A stretch of DNA of 64,000 bases from Ruegeria arenilitoris (GTDB taxonomy: Bacteria; Pseudomonadota; Alphaproteobacteria; Rhodobacterales; Rhodobacteraceae). Position 1 is the first letter of the stretch; every line of letters begins with the position of its first letter. The DNA lies in the NCBI RefSeq assembly GCF_013032855.1, contig NZ_WQDA01000005.1, positions 248,001 through 312,000 on the forward strand, written 5' to 3'. The translations under genes and the position numbers were made by a program. A model generated the notes under the pieces. That model was not told the origin of the DNA. It did no database searches and was given only the letters and a program-made list of their open reading frames with translations. Positions 26,000 to 34,153 of this stretch are shown here, piece by piece.

Positions 26000-27093
26000 C
26001 AGTTCGCCTCCTTCCGCAGAGCCAGGAACAGCTTTTCAAGCGGCATGCGGACCATGTTGTCCAGCGCTCCGGTGAACAGGATCACCAGCGCCTGGATCAC
26101 CACGATCAGCTCGCGCGGGATCGACGTCCACAGGGCCAGTTCCGCGCCCCCCTGATAGAGGAAACCAAACAGGATGGCCGCCAGGAACACGCCGAACGGG
26201 TGCGAGCGGCCCATCAGGGCCACCGCGATGCCGATAAAACCCGCGCCCTCGGTCGAGTTGAGAACCAGCCGCTCGGCCTCACCCATGACGTTGTTGATCG
26301 CCATCAGGCCCGCCAGAGCGCCCGAGATCAGCATCGCCACGATGGTGATACGCACAGGCGAGATACCGGCATAGACCGCACCGGTTTCCGAATGCCCATA
26401 AGCCCGGATTTCATAGCCCAGGCGGGTGCGCCAGATCAGCGCCCAGACGACGATGCAGGCGATGACCGCGATGATCAGCGAGATGTTGGCCGGAGCCGCC
26501 TTGGAGAAGTTGATCCCGATCGGGGCCAGCATCTCGTGCAGGGTGGGCAGATGTACCGCCTCGGCAAAGCGGGCGGTGGCCGGGTCTTGCGAGCCGGCCG
26601 GTCGCATTACGTTGACCAGCATGTAGTTCAGCAGCGCCGCGGCGATGAAGTTGAACATGATCGTGGTGATCACGATATGGCTGCCGCGCTTGGCCTGCAG
26701 ATAGGCCGGTATCGCAGCCCAGGCCGCGCCGAACAGCATGCCGGCAGCCATCGCAGCCAGCAGAGCGATGCTCCAATGCGGCCAAGGCACATAGAGGCAC
26801 ACCATGGCAACGCCCAGTCCGCCCAACATGGCCTGGCCTTCGCCGCCGATGTTGAACAAACGCGCGTGAAAGGCCACCGCAACCGCCAGACCTGTGAACA
26901 TGAAGTTGGTGGCATAATACAGGGTGTAGCCCCAGCCATAGGTCGACCCCAGCGCGCCGGTGACCATCAGGTTCACCGCCTCGACCGGGTTTTCGCCAAT
27001 CGCCAGAATGACCAGTGTCGACAGGATTGCGGCCAGGATCAGACTGATGAGCGGGATCAGAATGACGTCGGCCCATTTGGGCATCTTATCCAT
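25999..27093 (-). CDS. ABC transporter permease (BMP/nucleoside type, first permease)
   Basis: A 364-residue permease of the same BPD_transp_2 family, NupP/YufP-like. Segments FTGLAVAVAFHARLFNIGGEGQAMLG and GSHIVITTIMFNFIAAALL are diagnostic, and GHSETGAVYAGISPVRIT is the coupling loop. Start: ATG 27093 (MDKMPKW) is preferred because it sits just after the ATPase stop; the upstream ATG would lie inside the ATPase gene. The two permeases form the membrane channel of the importer. Confidence 0.93.
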   Translation of the reverse strand: MDKMPKWADVILIPLISLILAAILSTLVILAIGENPVEAVNLMVTGALGSTYGWGYTLYYATNFMFTGLAVAVAFHARLFNIGGEGQAMLGGLGVAMVCLYVPWPHWSIALLAAMAAGMLFGAAWAAIPAYLQAKRGSHIVITTIMFNFIAAALLNYMLVNVMRPAGSQDPATARFAEAVHLPTLHEMLAPIGINFSKAAPANISLIIAVIACIVVWALIWRTRLGYEIRAYGHSETGAVYAGISPVRITIVAMLISGALAGLMAINNVMGEAERLVLNSTEGAGFIGIAVALMGRSHPFGVFLAAILFGFLYQGGAELALWTSIPRELIVVIQALVILFTGALDNMVRMPLEKLFLALRKEAN

Positions 27094-27094
27094 G

Positions 27095-28624
27095 TTACGC
27101 GGCCTCCCCCGCAACACCGGCCATCAACAGGCCCAGTTCTTTTTCATCCGTTTCATGGGGCAGGCGCTCGCCCATGATATGTCCGTCGAACATCACTGCA
27201 ATCCGGTCGGATAGAGAGAAGATCTCTTCCAACTCGACCGAGACCAGCAGGATCGCCTTGCCCTGATCGCGCAGGGCGACGATCTGCTTGTGAATGAACT
27301 CGATCGCGCCGATGTCCACGCCGCGGGTCGGCTGGCCCACCAGCAGCAGGTCGGGGTTCCGCTCGATTTCGCGCGCCACGACGATCTTCTGTTGGTTCCC
27401 GCCCGAGAAATTCTTGGCCGACAGCCAGCCATTCGGCGGACGCACGTCGAATTTCTCAATCTTGCGTTCTGTGTCGGCGCGCAGGGCGGCGTTGTTCATG
27501 AAAATCCCGCGCTGATAGGCGAGGTCGCGGTGGTAGCCGAAGGCCACGTTTTCCCAGGCGTGGAAGTCCATGATCAGACCTTCGCGTTGCCGGTCCTCGG
27601 GCACATGGGCGATGCCTTGGGCGCGCCGGGCCTGACCGTCCGCCTCGGGCCCGCTGAGCGCCAGAGGCGTACCATTCAGTTTGATCACGCCTGATCCCGG
27701 GCGCATCCCGCCCAACACTTCGAGCAGCTCGGACTGCCCGTTGCCGGCGACGCCCGCGATGCCCACGATCTCGCCGGCGCGGACGGTCAGGTCGATGCCT
27801 TTGACGCGCTCGACGCCCGCCGAATCCGTCACCCGCAGGTTCTCGATTTCCAGAGTGGGCTTGCCGGGCTTGGCCGGAACCTTGTCGACCCGCAGCAGAA
27901 CTTTGCGCCCGACCATCAGCTCGGCCAGCTCCTCGGGGTTGGTCTCGGCGGTCTTGACCGTGGCGGTCATCTGGCCGCGGCGCATCACCGACACGGTGTC
28001 GGTGGCTTCCATGATCTCGCGCAGCTTGTGGGTGATCAGGATGATGGTCTTCCCCTCTGCGCGCAGCCGGTCGAGGATGCGGAACAGCTGGTCGGCCTCG
28101 GCCGGGGTCAGCACCCCGGTGGGTTCGTCCAGAATCAGGATTTCCGCCTTGCGGTACAGCGCCTTGAGGATTTCGACCCGCTGCTGCATGCCCACGCCGA
28201 TCTCGTCGATGCGCTTGTCGGGGTCCACGAACAGCTCGTATTCTTCCTCGAGCTCTTTCAGCTCTTTCCGGGCCTTGGCCAGCGAAGGGGCCAGCAGCCC
28301 GCCATCTTCGGCGCCCAGAACGATGTTTTCCAGAACGGTGAAATTCTCGACCAGCTTGAAATGCTGAAAGACCATGCCGATACCCGCGACGATCGCGGCC
28401 TGGCTATCGGGGATGTCGGTCTTTTTGCCGTTGATCCAGATTTCACCTTTGTCGGCCTTGTAGAAGCCGTACAGAATGCTCATCAGCGTGGATTTGCCCG
28501 CACCGTTTTCACCGATGATCCCGTGGATCGTGCCGGGGGCGACGCTGATCGAGATGTCCTTGTTCGCTTGAACTGGCCCAAAGGCTTTGGAAATCCCTTT
28601 GAGCTCGATGGCGGGGACTGTCAT
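27095..28624 (-). CDS. ABC transporter ATP-binding protein (double ATPase, BMP/nucleoside type)
   Basis: A 509-residue protein with two fused ABC ATPase domains, as in sugar/nucleoside importers (NupO/YufO, RbsA type). First domain: Walker A GENGAGKSTLMS (about 37-48), signature GVGMQQRVEI, Walker B LILDEPTGVL. Second domain: degenerate Walker A GVAGNGQSELLE, signature FSGGNQQKIVVARE, and LLLVGQPTRGVDIG in place of Walker B. The degenerate second site is usual in this subfamily. It energises both permeases. Located 112 bases after the binding-protein gene, with a stable hairpin in that gap. Confidence 0.95.
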   Translation of the reverse strand: MTVPAIELKGISKAFGPVQANKDISISVAPGTIHGIIGENGAGKSTLMSILYGFYKADKGEIWINGKKTDIPDSQAAIVAGIGMVFQHFKLVENFTVLENIVLGAEDGGLLAPSLAKARKELKELEEEYELFVDPDKRIDEIGVGMQQRVEILKALYRKAEILILDEPTGVLTPAEADQLFRILDRLRAEGKTIILITHKLREIMEATDTVSVMRRGQMTATVKTAETNPEELAELMVGRKVLLRVDKVPAKPGKPTLEIENLRVTDSAGVERVKGIDLTVRAGEIVGIAGVAGNGQSELLEVLGGMRPGSGVIKLNGTPLALSGPEADGQARRAQGIAHVPEDRQREGLIMDFHAWENVAFGYHRDLAYQRGIFMNNAALRADTERKIEKFDVRPPNGWLSAKNFSGGNQQKIVVAREIERNPDLLLVGQPTRGVDIGAIEFIHKQIVALRDQGKAILLVSVELEEIFSLSDRIAVMFDGHIMGERLPHETDEKELGLLMAGVAGEAA

Positions 28625-28702
28625 GTCTTGTCCTCGATTGCCGTAGAAGCTGCGCTGATTTCGCGATCATTCGGTCGTGGCGAAACAGCGGCATGAGTGG
28701 AT

Positions 28703-28730
28703 GCGGGACGGGAGGTTTCCCCCGCCCCGC
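28703..28730 (-). other. intercistronic hairpin between binding protein and ATPase genes
   Basis: A GC-rich stem (GCGGGACGGG at 28703-28712 with CCCGCCCCGC at 28721-28730, one G-U pair when read leftward) just after the binding-protein stop codon. No U tract follows. Such hairpins after substrate-binding-protein genes commonly stabilise the upstream mRNA and reduce transcription of the membrane genes. Confidence 0.55.
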
Positions 28731-28736
28731 GCGATA

Positions 28737-29738
28737 TCAGAACTGCAGTGCCGGGCAGCTGTCGTTCTCGTAGTAGCTGACGACGGTGACATTGCCGTCG
28801 ATGATGTCGCGGCGTGCCTTTTCGACGGCGGCCTTCATCTCGTCGCTCACCAGCGAGGCGTTGTTTTCATCCATGGCAACGCCGACACCGTCCTGTCCCA
28901 GACCCATGGTGAACTTGCCGGTTTCGACATCTTCGCCTGCTTTCATGGCGTCATAAACGGCCACGTCCACGCGCTTGAGCATCGAGGTCAGAACCTTGCC
29001 CGGGTGCAGGTGGTTCTGGTTGCTGTCCACGCCGATCGACAGGATGCCTTCGTCGGCTGCGGTCTGCAGAACACCGACGCCGGTACCGCCTGCGGCAGCG
29101 TAGATCACGTCAGCGCCTTGGCTGATCTGAGCTTTGGTCAGCTCCGAACCCTTCACCGGGTCGTTCCAAGCGGCCGGGGTGGTGCCGGTCATGTTGGCTA
29201 CGACGTTGATGTCAGGGTTCACGGCCTTCGCGCCCTGGGCGTAGCCGCAGCCAAAGTGCCGGATCAGCGGAATGTCCATGCCACCGATGAATCCGACCGT
29301 ACCCGACTTGGATGCCATCGCGGCCATCATGCCGACCAGGTACGAACCTTCATGCTCGGCGAACGAGACCTGGCGGATGTTAGGCGCGTCCAGCCAGCTG
29401 ACGTCGACGGCAACGAACTTGGTGTCGGGATAGTCAGGTGCGACGGCGGCCAGCGGATCAGCCATGGCAAAGCCCATGGTGATGATCGGGTTTGCACCGG
29501 CTTCAGCGAAGCGACGCAGGGCTTGTTCGCGCTGCGCTTCCGACTGCAGCTCGATTTCGCGATAGGATTTGCCGGTTTGGTCGGCCCAGCGCTTGGCGCC
29601 GTTATGGGCTGCTTCGTTGAACGATTTGTCGAACTTGCCGCCCAGATCGAAGATGATCGCCGGTTCGGCCAGCGCCGCACCTGCGGTCAGTGCAAACGCG
29701 GCGGCCGCGCCCATCAAGGATTTCATCAGGGTCATCAT
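28737..29738 (-). CDS. BMP family ABC transporter substrate-binding protein
   Basis: A 333-residue periplasmic binding protein of the BMP (basic membrane protein/PnrA) family. Signal peptide at about 1-24 (cleavage ALA-EP). IIFDLGGKFDKSFNEAAHNGA at the mature N terminus is the ligand-binding signature (D, S, N), and GMDIPLIRHFGCGY, ADVIYAAAGGTGVGV and IGVDSNQN follow. PnrA relatives bind purine nucleosides, so a nucleoside is the likely ligand, by inference. There is no lipobox cysteine, so it is soluble. The start could also be the next ATG (29735), better spaced from GGGAG. First gene of the operon. Confidence 0.94.
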   Translation of the reverse strand: MMTLMKSLMGAAAAFALTAGAALAEPAIIFDLGGKFDKSFNEAAHNGAKRWADQTGKSYREIELQSEAQREQALRRFAEAGANPIITMGFAMADPLAAVAPDYPDTKFVAVDVSWLDAPNIRQVSFAEHEGSYLVGMMAAMASKSGTVGFIGGMDIPLIRHFGCGYAQGAKAVNPDINVVANMTGTTPAAWNDPVKGSELTKAQISQGADVIYAAAGGTGVGVLQTAADEGILSIGVDSNQNHLHPGKVLTSMLKRVDVAVYDAMKAGEDVETGKFTMGLGQDGVGVAMDENNASLVSDEMKAAVEKARRDIIDGNVTVVSYYENDSCPALQF

Positions 29739-29763
29739 ATACTCCCGTTGTTTTTTATGGCTT

Positions 29764-29790
29764 CGGGGCAGGGGCTTTTGCCCAGCCCCG
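29764..29790 (-). other. leader hairpin of the BMP operon
   Basis: CGGGGC (29764-29769) pairs with GCCCCG (29785-29790), and an inner GGGC/GCCC pair closes a TTTT loop, with a small internal mismatch. It lies 26 bases before the binding-protein start, inside the presumed 5' leader. Role unknown; it does not resemble a purine riboswitch. Confidence 0.4.
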
Positions 29791-29845
29791 CTCAGAGCGA
29801 GCAGAACTGCTGTGATAGCGGCAATTAAGGCCGTCTGAAACAGCC

Positions 29846-29868
29846 ATGGTCAACCGCTTTTTGACCAT
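29846..29868. promoter_or_regulatory. 23-bp perfect operator-like palindrome upstream of the BMP operon
   Basis: ATGGTCAA (29846-29853), seven bases, TTGACCAT (29861-29868). Read leftward its right arm supplies TTGACC, a possible -35 box, so a bound repressor would block the promoter. It lies about 110 bases before the binding-protein gene and 27 bases after the rimI stop. The TGGTCAA/TTGACCA form resembles GntR-family operators; the regulator is unknown. Confidence 0.6.
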
Positions 29869-29894
29869 TTGGTCTCAGAAATGCCCGGCTTTCG

Positions 29895-30308
29895 TCAGGG
29901 TAGCGCGCGCTCCATCAAGATTGCATCTACTTTGTCAGCCTTGCCGCGCCGGTAATATCCCGGCCGAAGACCGCAGCGCGCATAGCCGCAACTTTGGTAG
30001 AGTGCAATGGCGGCCGCGTTGTCCGATGCCACCTCAAGAAACGCCCGGCGCGCACCCAGATTGTGAGCCTTGTCATGCCAAGCCTGCATGCAGGCGCGGC
30101 CCAGACCCTGCCGCTGATGATCGGGATGCGTCGCGATGGTCAGCAGCTCGGCTTCGTCGCCGATGACCTGGATCAGGGCAAATGCTGATTTGTTTCCAAC
30201 AACATGGGTGAAGCGGTTGGCAAGCAGATCAGCGAATTCATCGGCGGTCCAGGGGCGGGACTGGGTGAAAGCCGCGCCGTGGGTCTCGGCCATTTCCTGT
30301 GGGGTCAT
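29895..30308 (-). CDS. rimI: ribosomal-protein-alanine N-acetyltransferase
   Basis: A 137-residue GNAT-fold acetyltransferase. ELLTIATHPDHQRQGLGRACMQ carries the acetyl-CoA binding Q/RxxGxG/A motif, and FLEVASDNAAAIALYQSCGY is the RimI signature with E, N and Y. RimI acetylates the N-terminal alanine of ribosomal protein S18 and is typically encoded beside tsaB, as here; the two overlap by four bases. The assignment is by motif and neighbour. Confidence 0.9.
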   Translation of the reverse strand: MTPQEMAETHGAAFTQSRPWTADEFADLLANRFTHVVGNKSAFALIQVIGDEAELLTIATHPDHQRQGLGRACMQAWHDKAHNLGARRAFLEVASDNAAAIALYQSCGYARCGLRPGYYRRGKADKVDAILMERALP

Positions 30309-30895
30309 GGGTCCAGCAAAGGCGGCGGCGTATCGCGCGACGGGGCGGCGTCTGCGGCACGAACGTACAGGGGGGCCGGGGGACCGGACACAAGGTCAAC
30401 ACGTTCGGATGCAATCCGGGCGATGGCCCGGACGACTGCATCCGCATCGTCGCACAAAAACAGAGCGCCAAGTGATTCTGCCTGTTCCTGCGTCATCAAT
30501 TGCGGTGTCCCGTCGGGCGCTTGCAGGTAAACTTGGTCGCGGGGGGCGGGAATTGCAGGGATCCGCCCTTCAGGTGCTAAGGCCGCAAGGGCTTCAAGGC
30601 CCGAAATGCCGATTGCCGGCTTGTTCAATCCAAGCGCCAGCCCTCGGGCGGCAGAGACCGAGATGCGAATTCCTGTGAAATTGCCCGGACCCGTCCCGAC
30701 ACCGATCGCGTCGATATCCGCCCAAGAAACCCCGCCTTCTGCCAGGATGTCCTGAAGCAAAGGCATCAGGCGTTCCGCCTGGCCGCGGGTCATGGTTTCG
30801 GCGCGGCTCACGACGATGTCAGGCCCGCGCAGCAAAGCGGCCGCGCAATGCGCGGCCGATGTGTCAAATGCCAGAATTGTCTGATCAGACGGCAA
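30305..30895 (-). CDS. tsaB: tRNA threonylcarbamoyladenosine biosynthesis protein TsaB
   Basis: A 196-residue ASKHA-fold protein, the TsaD partner in forming t6A37 on tRNAs reading ANN codons. ILAFDTSAAHCAAAL is the N-terminal phosphate-1-like motif and IDAIGVGTGPGNFTGIRISVSAARGLALG (about 60-88) is the strongly conserved TsaB core. Length is slightly short (220-230 is usual). It overlaps the end of the NifU-like gene by 11 bases and the start of rimI by four, so nfu-tsaB-rimI form one leftward operon. Confidence 0.95.
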   Translation of the reverse strand: MPSDQTILAFDTSAAHCAAALLRGPDIVVSRAETMTRGQAERLMPLLQDILAEGGVSWADIDAIGVGTGPGNFTGIRISVSAARGLALGLNKPAIGISGLEALAALAPEGRIPAIPAPRDQVYLQAPDGTPQLMTQEQAESLGALFLCDDADAVVRAIARIASERVDLVSGPPAPLYVRAADAAPSRDTPPPLLDP

Positions 30896-31448
30896 CAGGG
30901 CGAACCTCAGTCACCTCGGGGATGTAATGGCGGAGCAGGTTCTCGATTCCCATCTTCAGGGTCAGCGTCGAGGACGGGCAGCCTGCGCAGGCCCCTTGCA
31001 TATGCAGGTAGACGACGCCGCGGTCAAAGCCGTGGAAGGTGATGTCACCGCCGTCCTGCGCCACGGCGGGGCGCACGCGGCTGTCCAGCAATTCCTTGAT
31101 CTGGTTTACGATTTCCGAGTCCTCACCCGAATGTTCAGCATGGCCGGACGCGGTTTCCACCCCGGCTCCCATCACCGGCTGGCCGGATTGGTAGTGCTCC
31201 ATCACGGCGCCCAGGATGGCGGGTTTGATGTGGTCCCACTGCACGCCGTCGTCTTTGGTGACGGTCACGAAGTCATTGCCGAAGAAAACTCCGGTCACAC
31301 CGCTGACCGCAAAGATGCGCTGCGCCAGCGGCGAGTTCTGCGCGGCTTCGGCAGTCGGGAAATCCGCTGTACCGGCCTCGAGCACGGTCTGACCGGGCAG
31401 GAATTTCAGCGTGGCCGGGTTGGGCGTGGATTCGGTCTGGATGAACAT
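30885..31448 (-). CDS. NfuA/NifU-like iron-sulfur carrier
   Basis: A 187-residue protein: N-terminal Nfu domain (MFIQTESTPNPATLKFLPGQ to about residue 90) and C-terminal NifU domain (about 110-180) with LHMQGACAGCPSSTLTLKMG, whose CxxC binds a transferable 4Fe-4S cluster. It delivers clusters to apo-proteins, probably including TCA-cycle enzymes. The ATG at 31448 gives the conserved N terminus; a longer frame exists upstream. It leads the nfu-tsaB-rimI operon. Confidence 0.93.
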   Translation of the reverse strand: MFIQTESTPNPATLKFLPGQTVLEAGTADFPTAEAAQNSPLAQRIFAVSGVTGVFFGNDFVTVTKDDGVQWDHIKPAILGAVMEHYQSGQPVMGAGVETASGHAEHSGEDSEIVNQIKELLDSRVRPAVAQDGGDITFHGFDRGVVYLHMQGACAGCPSSTLTLKMGIENLLRHYIPEVTEVRPVAV

Positions 31449-31516
31449 GGCGCGCTCCGTATCAGTTGGCTCTGATATGCGCGTCAGTGGCCGGGAAGTC
31501 AAGATTTGGAACGGTT

Positions 31517-32110
31517 CTAAATAGCTGCGGCCTGTCGGATTGCCATGTCCAGCCGGTCATCGCCCCAATAAAGCTCCTCATCCACGACAAAACTGGGGGC
31601 GCCGAAGATCCCCAGCGATTTGGCGCGGGCAACCTGTTCAAACAGAGAACTCTTGATGTCAGCGTCCGCGGTCCGGTCGATCATGTCCTCGGGGAGGCCG
31701 GCGGCGGACAGGGCGCTGCGAAGAACAGGCTCTTCGGAAATGTTCAGGCCTTGGCCAAACTGCGCGGCAAAAACGGCGCGGGAGAATGCAGCGCGCGCTT
31801 CACGTTGAGGGATGGCGAGCGCAAGGCGTGCGGCCTTCAGGCTGTTTTGCGGAAACTCGGCAGGTCGGGTCAGGGGCAGGCCATGCTGCCGGCAAAGCCG
31901 TTCCATGTCGCGCCACATGTACCGCCCCTTGGCCGGATAGATGTTGAACGGTGAGGTTTTCCACCCCTGTTCGGCAAAAATGGGACCCAGAAGGAATGGC
32001 TGCCAGTCCACCTGCACGCCACAGGCTGTCGCGTCCCGTTCGACCCGCATGGCGCTGAGGTAGGAATAGGTCGAGGCGAAATCGAACCAGAAGTGCAGGG
32101 TGGCGGGCAT
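31517..32110 (-). CDS. 2-hydroxychromene-2-carboxylate isomerase / DsbA family protein
   Basis: A 197-residue thioredoxin-fold protein of the DsbA/HCCA isomerase group. The N terminus LHFWFDFASTYSYLSA has serine in place of the CxxC of oxidoreductases, as in the glutathione-dependent isomerase, and SLGIFGAPSFVVDEELYWGDDRLD is the typical C-terminal motif with a cis-proline. The actual substrate is unknown; many such proteins are not in naphthalene pathways. It overlaps the stress-protein gene by one base, so they are cotranscribed. Confidence 0.87.
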   Translation of the reverse strand: MPATLHFWFDFASTYSYLSAMRVERDATACGVQVDWQPFLLGPIFAEQGWKTSPFNIYPAKGRYMWRDMERLCRQHGLPLTRPAEFPQNSLKAARLALAIPQREARAAFSRAVFAAQFGQGLNISEEPVLRSALSAAGLPEDMIDRTADADIKSSLFEQVARAKSLGIFGAPSFVVDEELYWGDDRLDMAIRQAAAI

Positions 32111-32565
32111 CAGGTGATCTCTTCGAGCTTCTCCTTGCTCAGGTCGCCCGGAACGATGGTGATCGGAATCGGCAAGCTGCCGGAATTCCGCGTCAACTGA
32201 GTGACCAGTGGACCCGGGCCCTTCTTGTCGGTACCCGCACCCAGAACAAGGACGCCGATCTCGGGATCCGAGCGGACATGCTCAATGATCTGCGGAACGG
32301 GTTCACCCTCGCGGATCGCCAGTTCCGGCTCGATCCCCTGCTTGTCGCGCATCCATTTGGCAAATACCTCGAAATGCGCATGGATACGCTCGCGGGCTTC
32401 TTCCCGCATCACTTCGGCCACGCCGATCCAGTGGTTGAACTCGTCCGGAGGAATGACCGAGAGGATGGTCACCCCCCCGCCCGTATGCGCAGCACGCATT
32501 GCGGCGAAACGCATGGCGTTCAGGCACTCGCGGCTATCGTCAAGAACTACAAGGAACTTGCGCAT
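32110..32565 (-). CDS. universal stress protein (UspA family)
   Basis: A 151-residue single Usp domain. KFLVVLDDSRECLNAMRFA is the first strand and ATP-region motif, and VLVLGAGTDKKGPGPLV approximates the G-2x-G-9x-G(S/T) nucleotide motif. The family responds to growth arrest and stress; the binding partner is unknown. It is the first gene of a two-gene unit with the DsbA-like isomerase. Confidence 0.9.
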   Translation of the reverse strand: MRKFLVVLDDSRECLNAMRFAAMRAAHTGGGVTILSVIPPDEFNHWIGVAEVMREEARERIHAHFEVFAKWMRDKQGIEPELAIREGEPVPQIIEHVRSDPEIGVLVLGAGTDKKGPGPLVTQLTRNSGSLPIPITIVPGDLSKEKLEEIT

Positions 32566-32640
32566 GAATGTCCTCTTCGGTTTTCGGGATCATGCCCGAG
32601 CATTCGGTGTCTGGCAACTCGGGCCGCGACGGGCCTTCGC

Positions 32641-33504
32641 TTATTGGTTGCTGGCCGCCCAGTCCCAGTAGAGCGCGCGCGTGCGGCGCGTGATAGGGCC
32701 AATCTGATATTGCGTGTCGTCCAGTGCGGTCACGGGCGTGACCTTGTTCATGTTGCCGGACATGAACACTTCGTCCGCGTCGTGAAAATCGTCGAAGGTC
32801 AGAACAGTTTCGTGAACCGTCACACCGTCGCGCCGCAGATTGTCGATGTGCCGCGCACGGGTGATGCCTGCAAGGAAGGTGCCGTTCGGTGCCGGAGTAA
32901 ACACCTCGCCATCCTTGGCCATGAAGATGTTGGCCGTTGCGGTTTCTGCCACGTTGCCCATGGCATCGGTCACCAATGCGTTTGAGAACCCCTTGGATCG
33001 TGCTTCCGCCAGCATTCGGGCGTTGTTTGGATAAAGGCACCCGGCCTTGGCGTTGACGACCGCGCTTTCCAGAACCGGGCGGCGGAAGCGGGTGGTCGTC
33101 AGCGTGACCGAGGCCGCCTCGGGCGCCATCGGGATTTCTTCGAGGCAGATGGCAAAGCCTGTGCTGTCACCCTGCGGCACGATCGCCGTCGCGTCTCCGT
33201 CGATCCCCCAATACATCGGGCGAATGTAGACGGCGGCCTCGGTCGGGTAAGCTTCAAGACCTTCGCGGATCAGTTCGACCATCTGTTCGGTGGTCACGGT
33301 CGGAGTGAGCATCAGTGCCTCGGCCGAGCGGTTCACCCGGTCGCAATGCGCCGCCAGATCGGGCGCCATTCCGTCAAAATAGCGCGCGCCGTCAAACACC
33401 GATGATCCAAGCCAGGCCCCGTGGTCCGCAGCCCGCATGATCGGGGCATCGCCATCGTGCCATGTGCCATCGAAATAAGTGCGGATATTCTTGCCGACTG
33501 CCAT
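32641..33504 (-). CDS. ilvE: branched-chain amino-acid aminotransferase (class IV)
   Basis: A 287-residue fold-type IV PLP enzyme. GARYFDGMAPDLAAHCDRV is the N-terminal domain motif; the PLP lysine is in SAVVNAKAGCLYPNNARM, followed by the cofactor-binding VAETATANIFMAKDGEV and GTFLAGITR. It transfers the amino group between leucine, isoleucine or valine and 2-oxoglutarate; some members act on other amino acids. The start at ATG 33504 is conserved-looking; a TTG-like upstream extension is not needed. Its neighbours, an Lrp regulator and a leucine-type dehydrogenase, support a branched-chain role. Confidence 0.88.
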   Translation of the reverse strand: MAVGKNIRTYFDGTWHDGDAPIMRAADHGAWLGSSVFDGARYFDGMAPDLAAHCDRVNRSAEALMLTPTVTTEQMVELIREGLEAYPTEAAVYIRPMYWGIDGDATAIVPQGDSTGFAICLEEIPMAPEAASVTLTTTRFRRPVLESAVVNAKAGCLYPNNARMLAEARSKGFSNALVTDAMGNVAETATANIFMAKDGEVFTPAPNGTFLAGITRARHIDNLRRDGVTVHETVLTFDDFHDADEVFMSGNMNKVTPVTALDDTQYQIGPITRRTRALYWDWAASNQ

Positions 33505-33562
33505 TGTGCCCTCCGTCAATTCCGCCGAACCGTAGGAGCGCGCGCGCCCAAGGTCCAGCAGA

Positions 33563-34024
33563 TTATCCGGCCGACGATGGCAACACGTCGCGCTTGACCA
33601 TCGCGCGCAGGGCGAAGTTGGAGCGCAGGTTGCGGATGCCCGGAATCTGCATCAGCCGGTTCTCCAGAAACGCGTCGAAGGCGGTCAGGTCACGCGCCAC
33701 GACGCGCAGCAGGATGTCGCGCGAGCCTGTCATGAGGTAGCACTCCATCACCTCATCGCATCGCAGGATGGCGCGTTCGAAGGCGTCGATGGCGTTGCGG
33801 TCCTGTTTCTCAAGTTCGACAGACACGAAAATCGTGACGCCAAAGCCCAGCTTCTCGGGGTCGACCTGCGCCGAATATCCGGTGATCACCCCGTCGCGGC
33901 GCAGGCGGTCCAGGCGTCGCGCGCAGGGTGTGGGCGACAGGCCCACCTTTTCGGCCAGGTCAAGAACGGTCATGCGCCCGTCCTGCTGCAGCGCGCGCAC
34001 GATCTTGCGGTCGATCTGATCCAT
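33563..34024 (-). CDS. Lrp/AsnC family transcriptional regulator
   Basis: A 153-residue Lrp-type regulator. N-terminal winged helix-turn-helix IDRKIVRALQQDGRMTVLDLAEKVGLSPTPCARRLDRL (about 3-40), then the RAM effector domain with EKLGFGVTIFVSVEL and MECYLMTGSRDILLRVVARD. Very close to BkdR/Lrp proteins of alphaproteobacteria. It is divergent from the leucine-type dehydrogenase gene and upstream of the aminotransferase gene, so it probably senses leucine or another branched-chain amino acid and controls both. Confidence 0.93.
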   Translation of the reverse strand: MDQIDRKIVRALQQDGRMTVLDLAEKVGLSPTPCARRLDRLRRDGVITGYSAQVDPEKLGFGVTIFVSVELEKQDRNAIDAFERAILRCDEVMECYLMTGSRDILLRVVARDLTAFDAFLENRLMQIPGIRNLRSNFALRAMVKRDVLPSSAG

Positions 34025-34060
34025 GGAGAAAATCCCTAAAATGGTCGGCTCAGATTACCA

Positions 34061-34086
34061 TTATCTCCAAGAGAGATAAGTTGACC
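34061..34086. promoter_or_regulatory. palindromic operator and -35 box in the lrp/leuDH divergent region
   Basis: TTATCTC (34061-34067), five bases, GAGATAA (34073-34079) is a perfect 19-bp dyad. TTGACC (34081-34086) follows at once as a -35 candidate for the rightward gene; no strong -10 box is found. The dyad lies 37 bases before the divergent lrp start and 75 before the dehydrogenase start. It is a good candidate Lrp-type site. Confidence 0.5.
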
Positions 34087-34153
34087 AGCATGCATTGGCG
34101 AAAATCACTCGGTCCGATGTGGCAGACTCAGTCTGTCTTTCCGGAGGAGCAAA

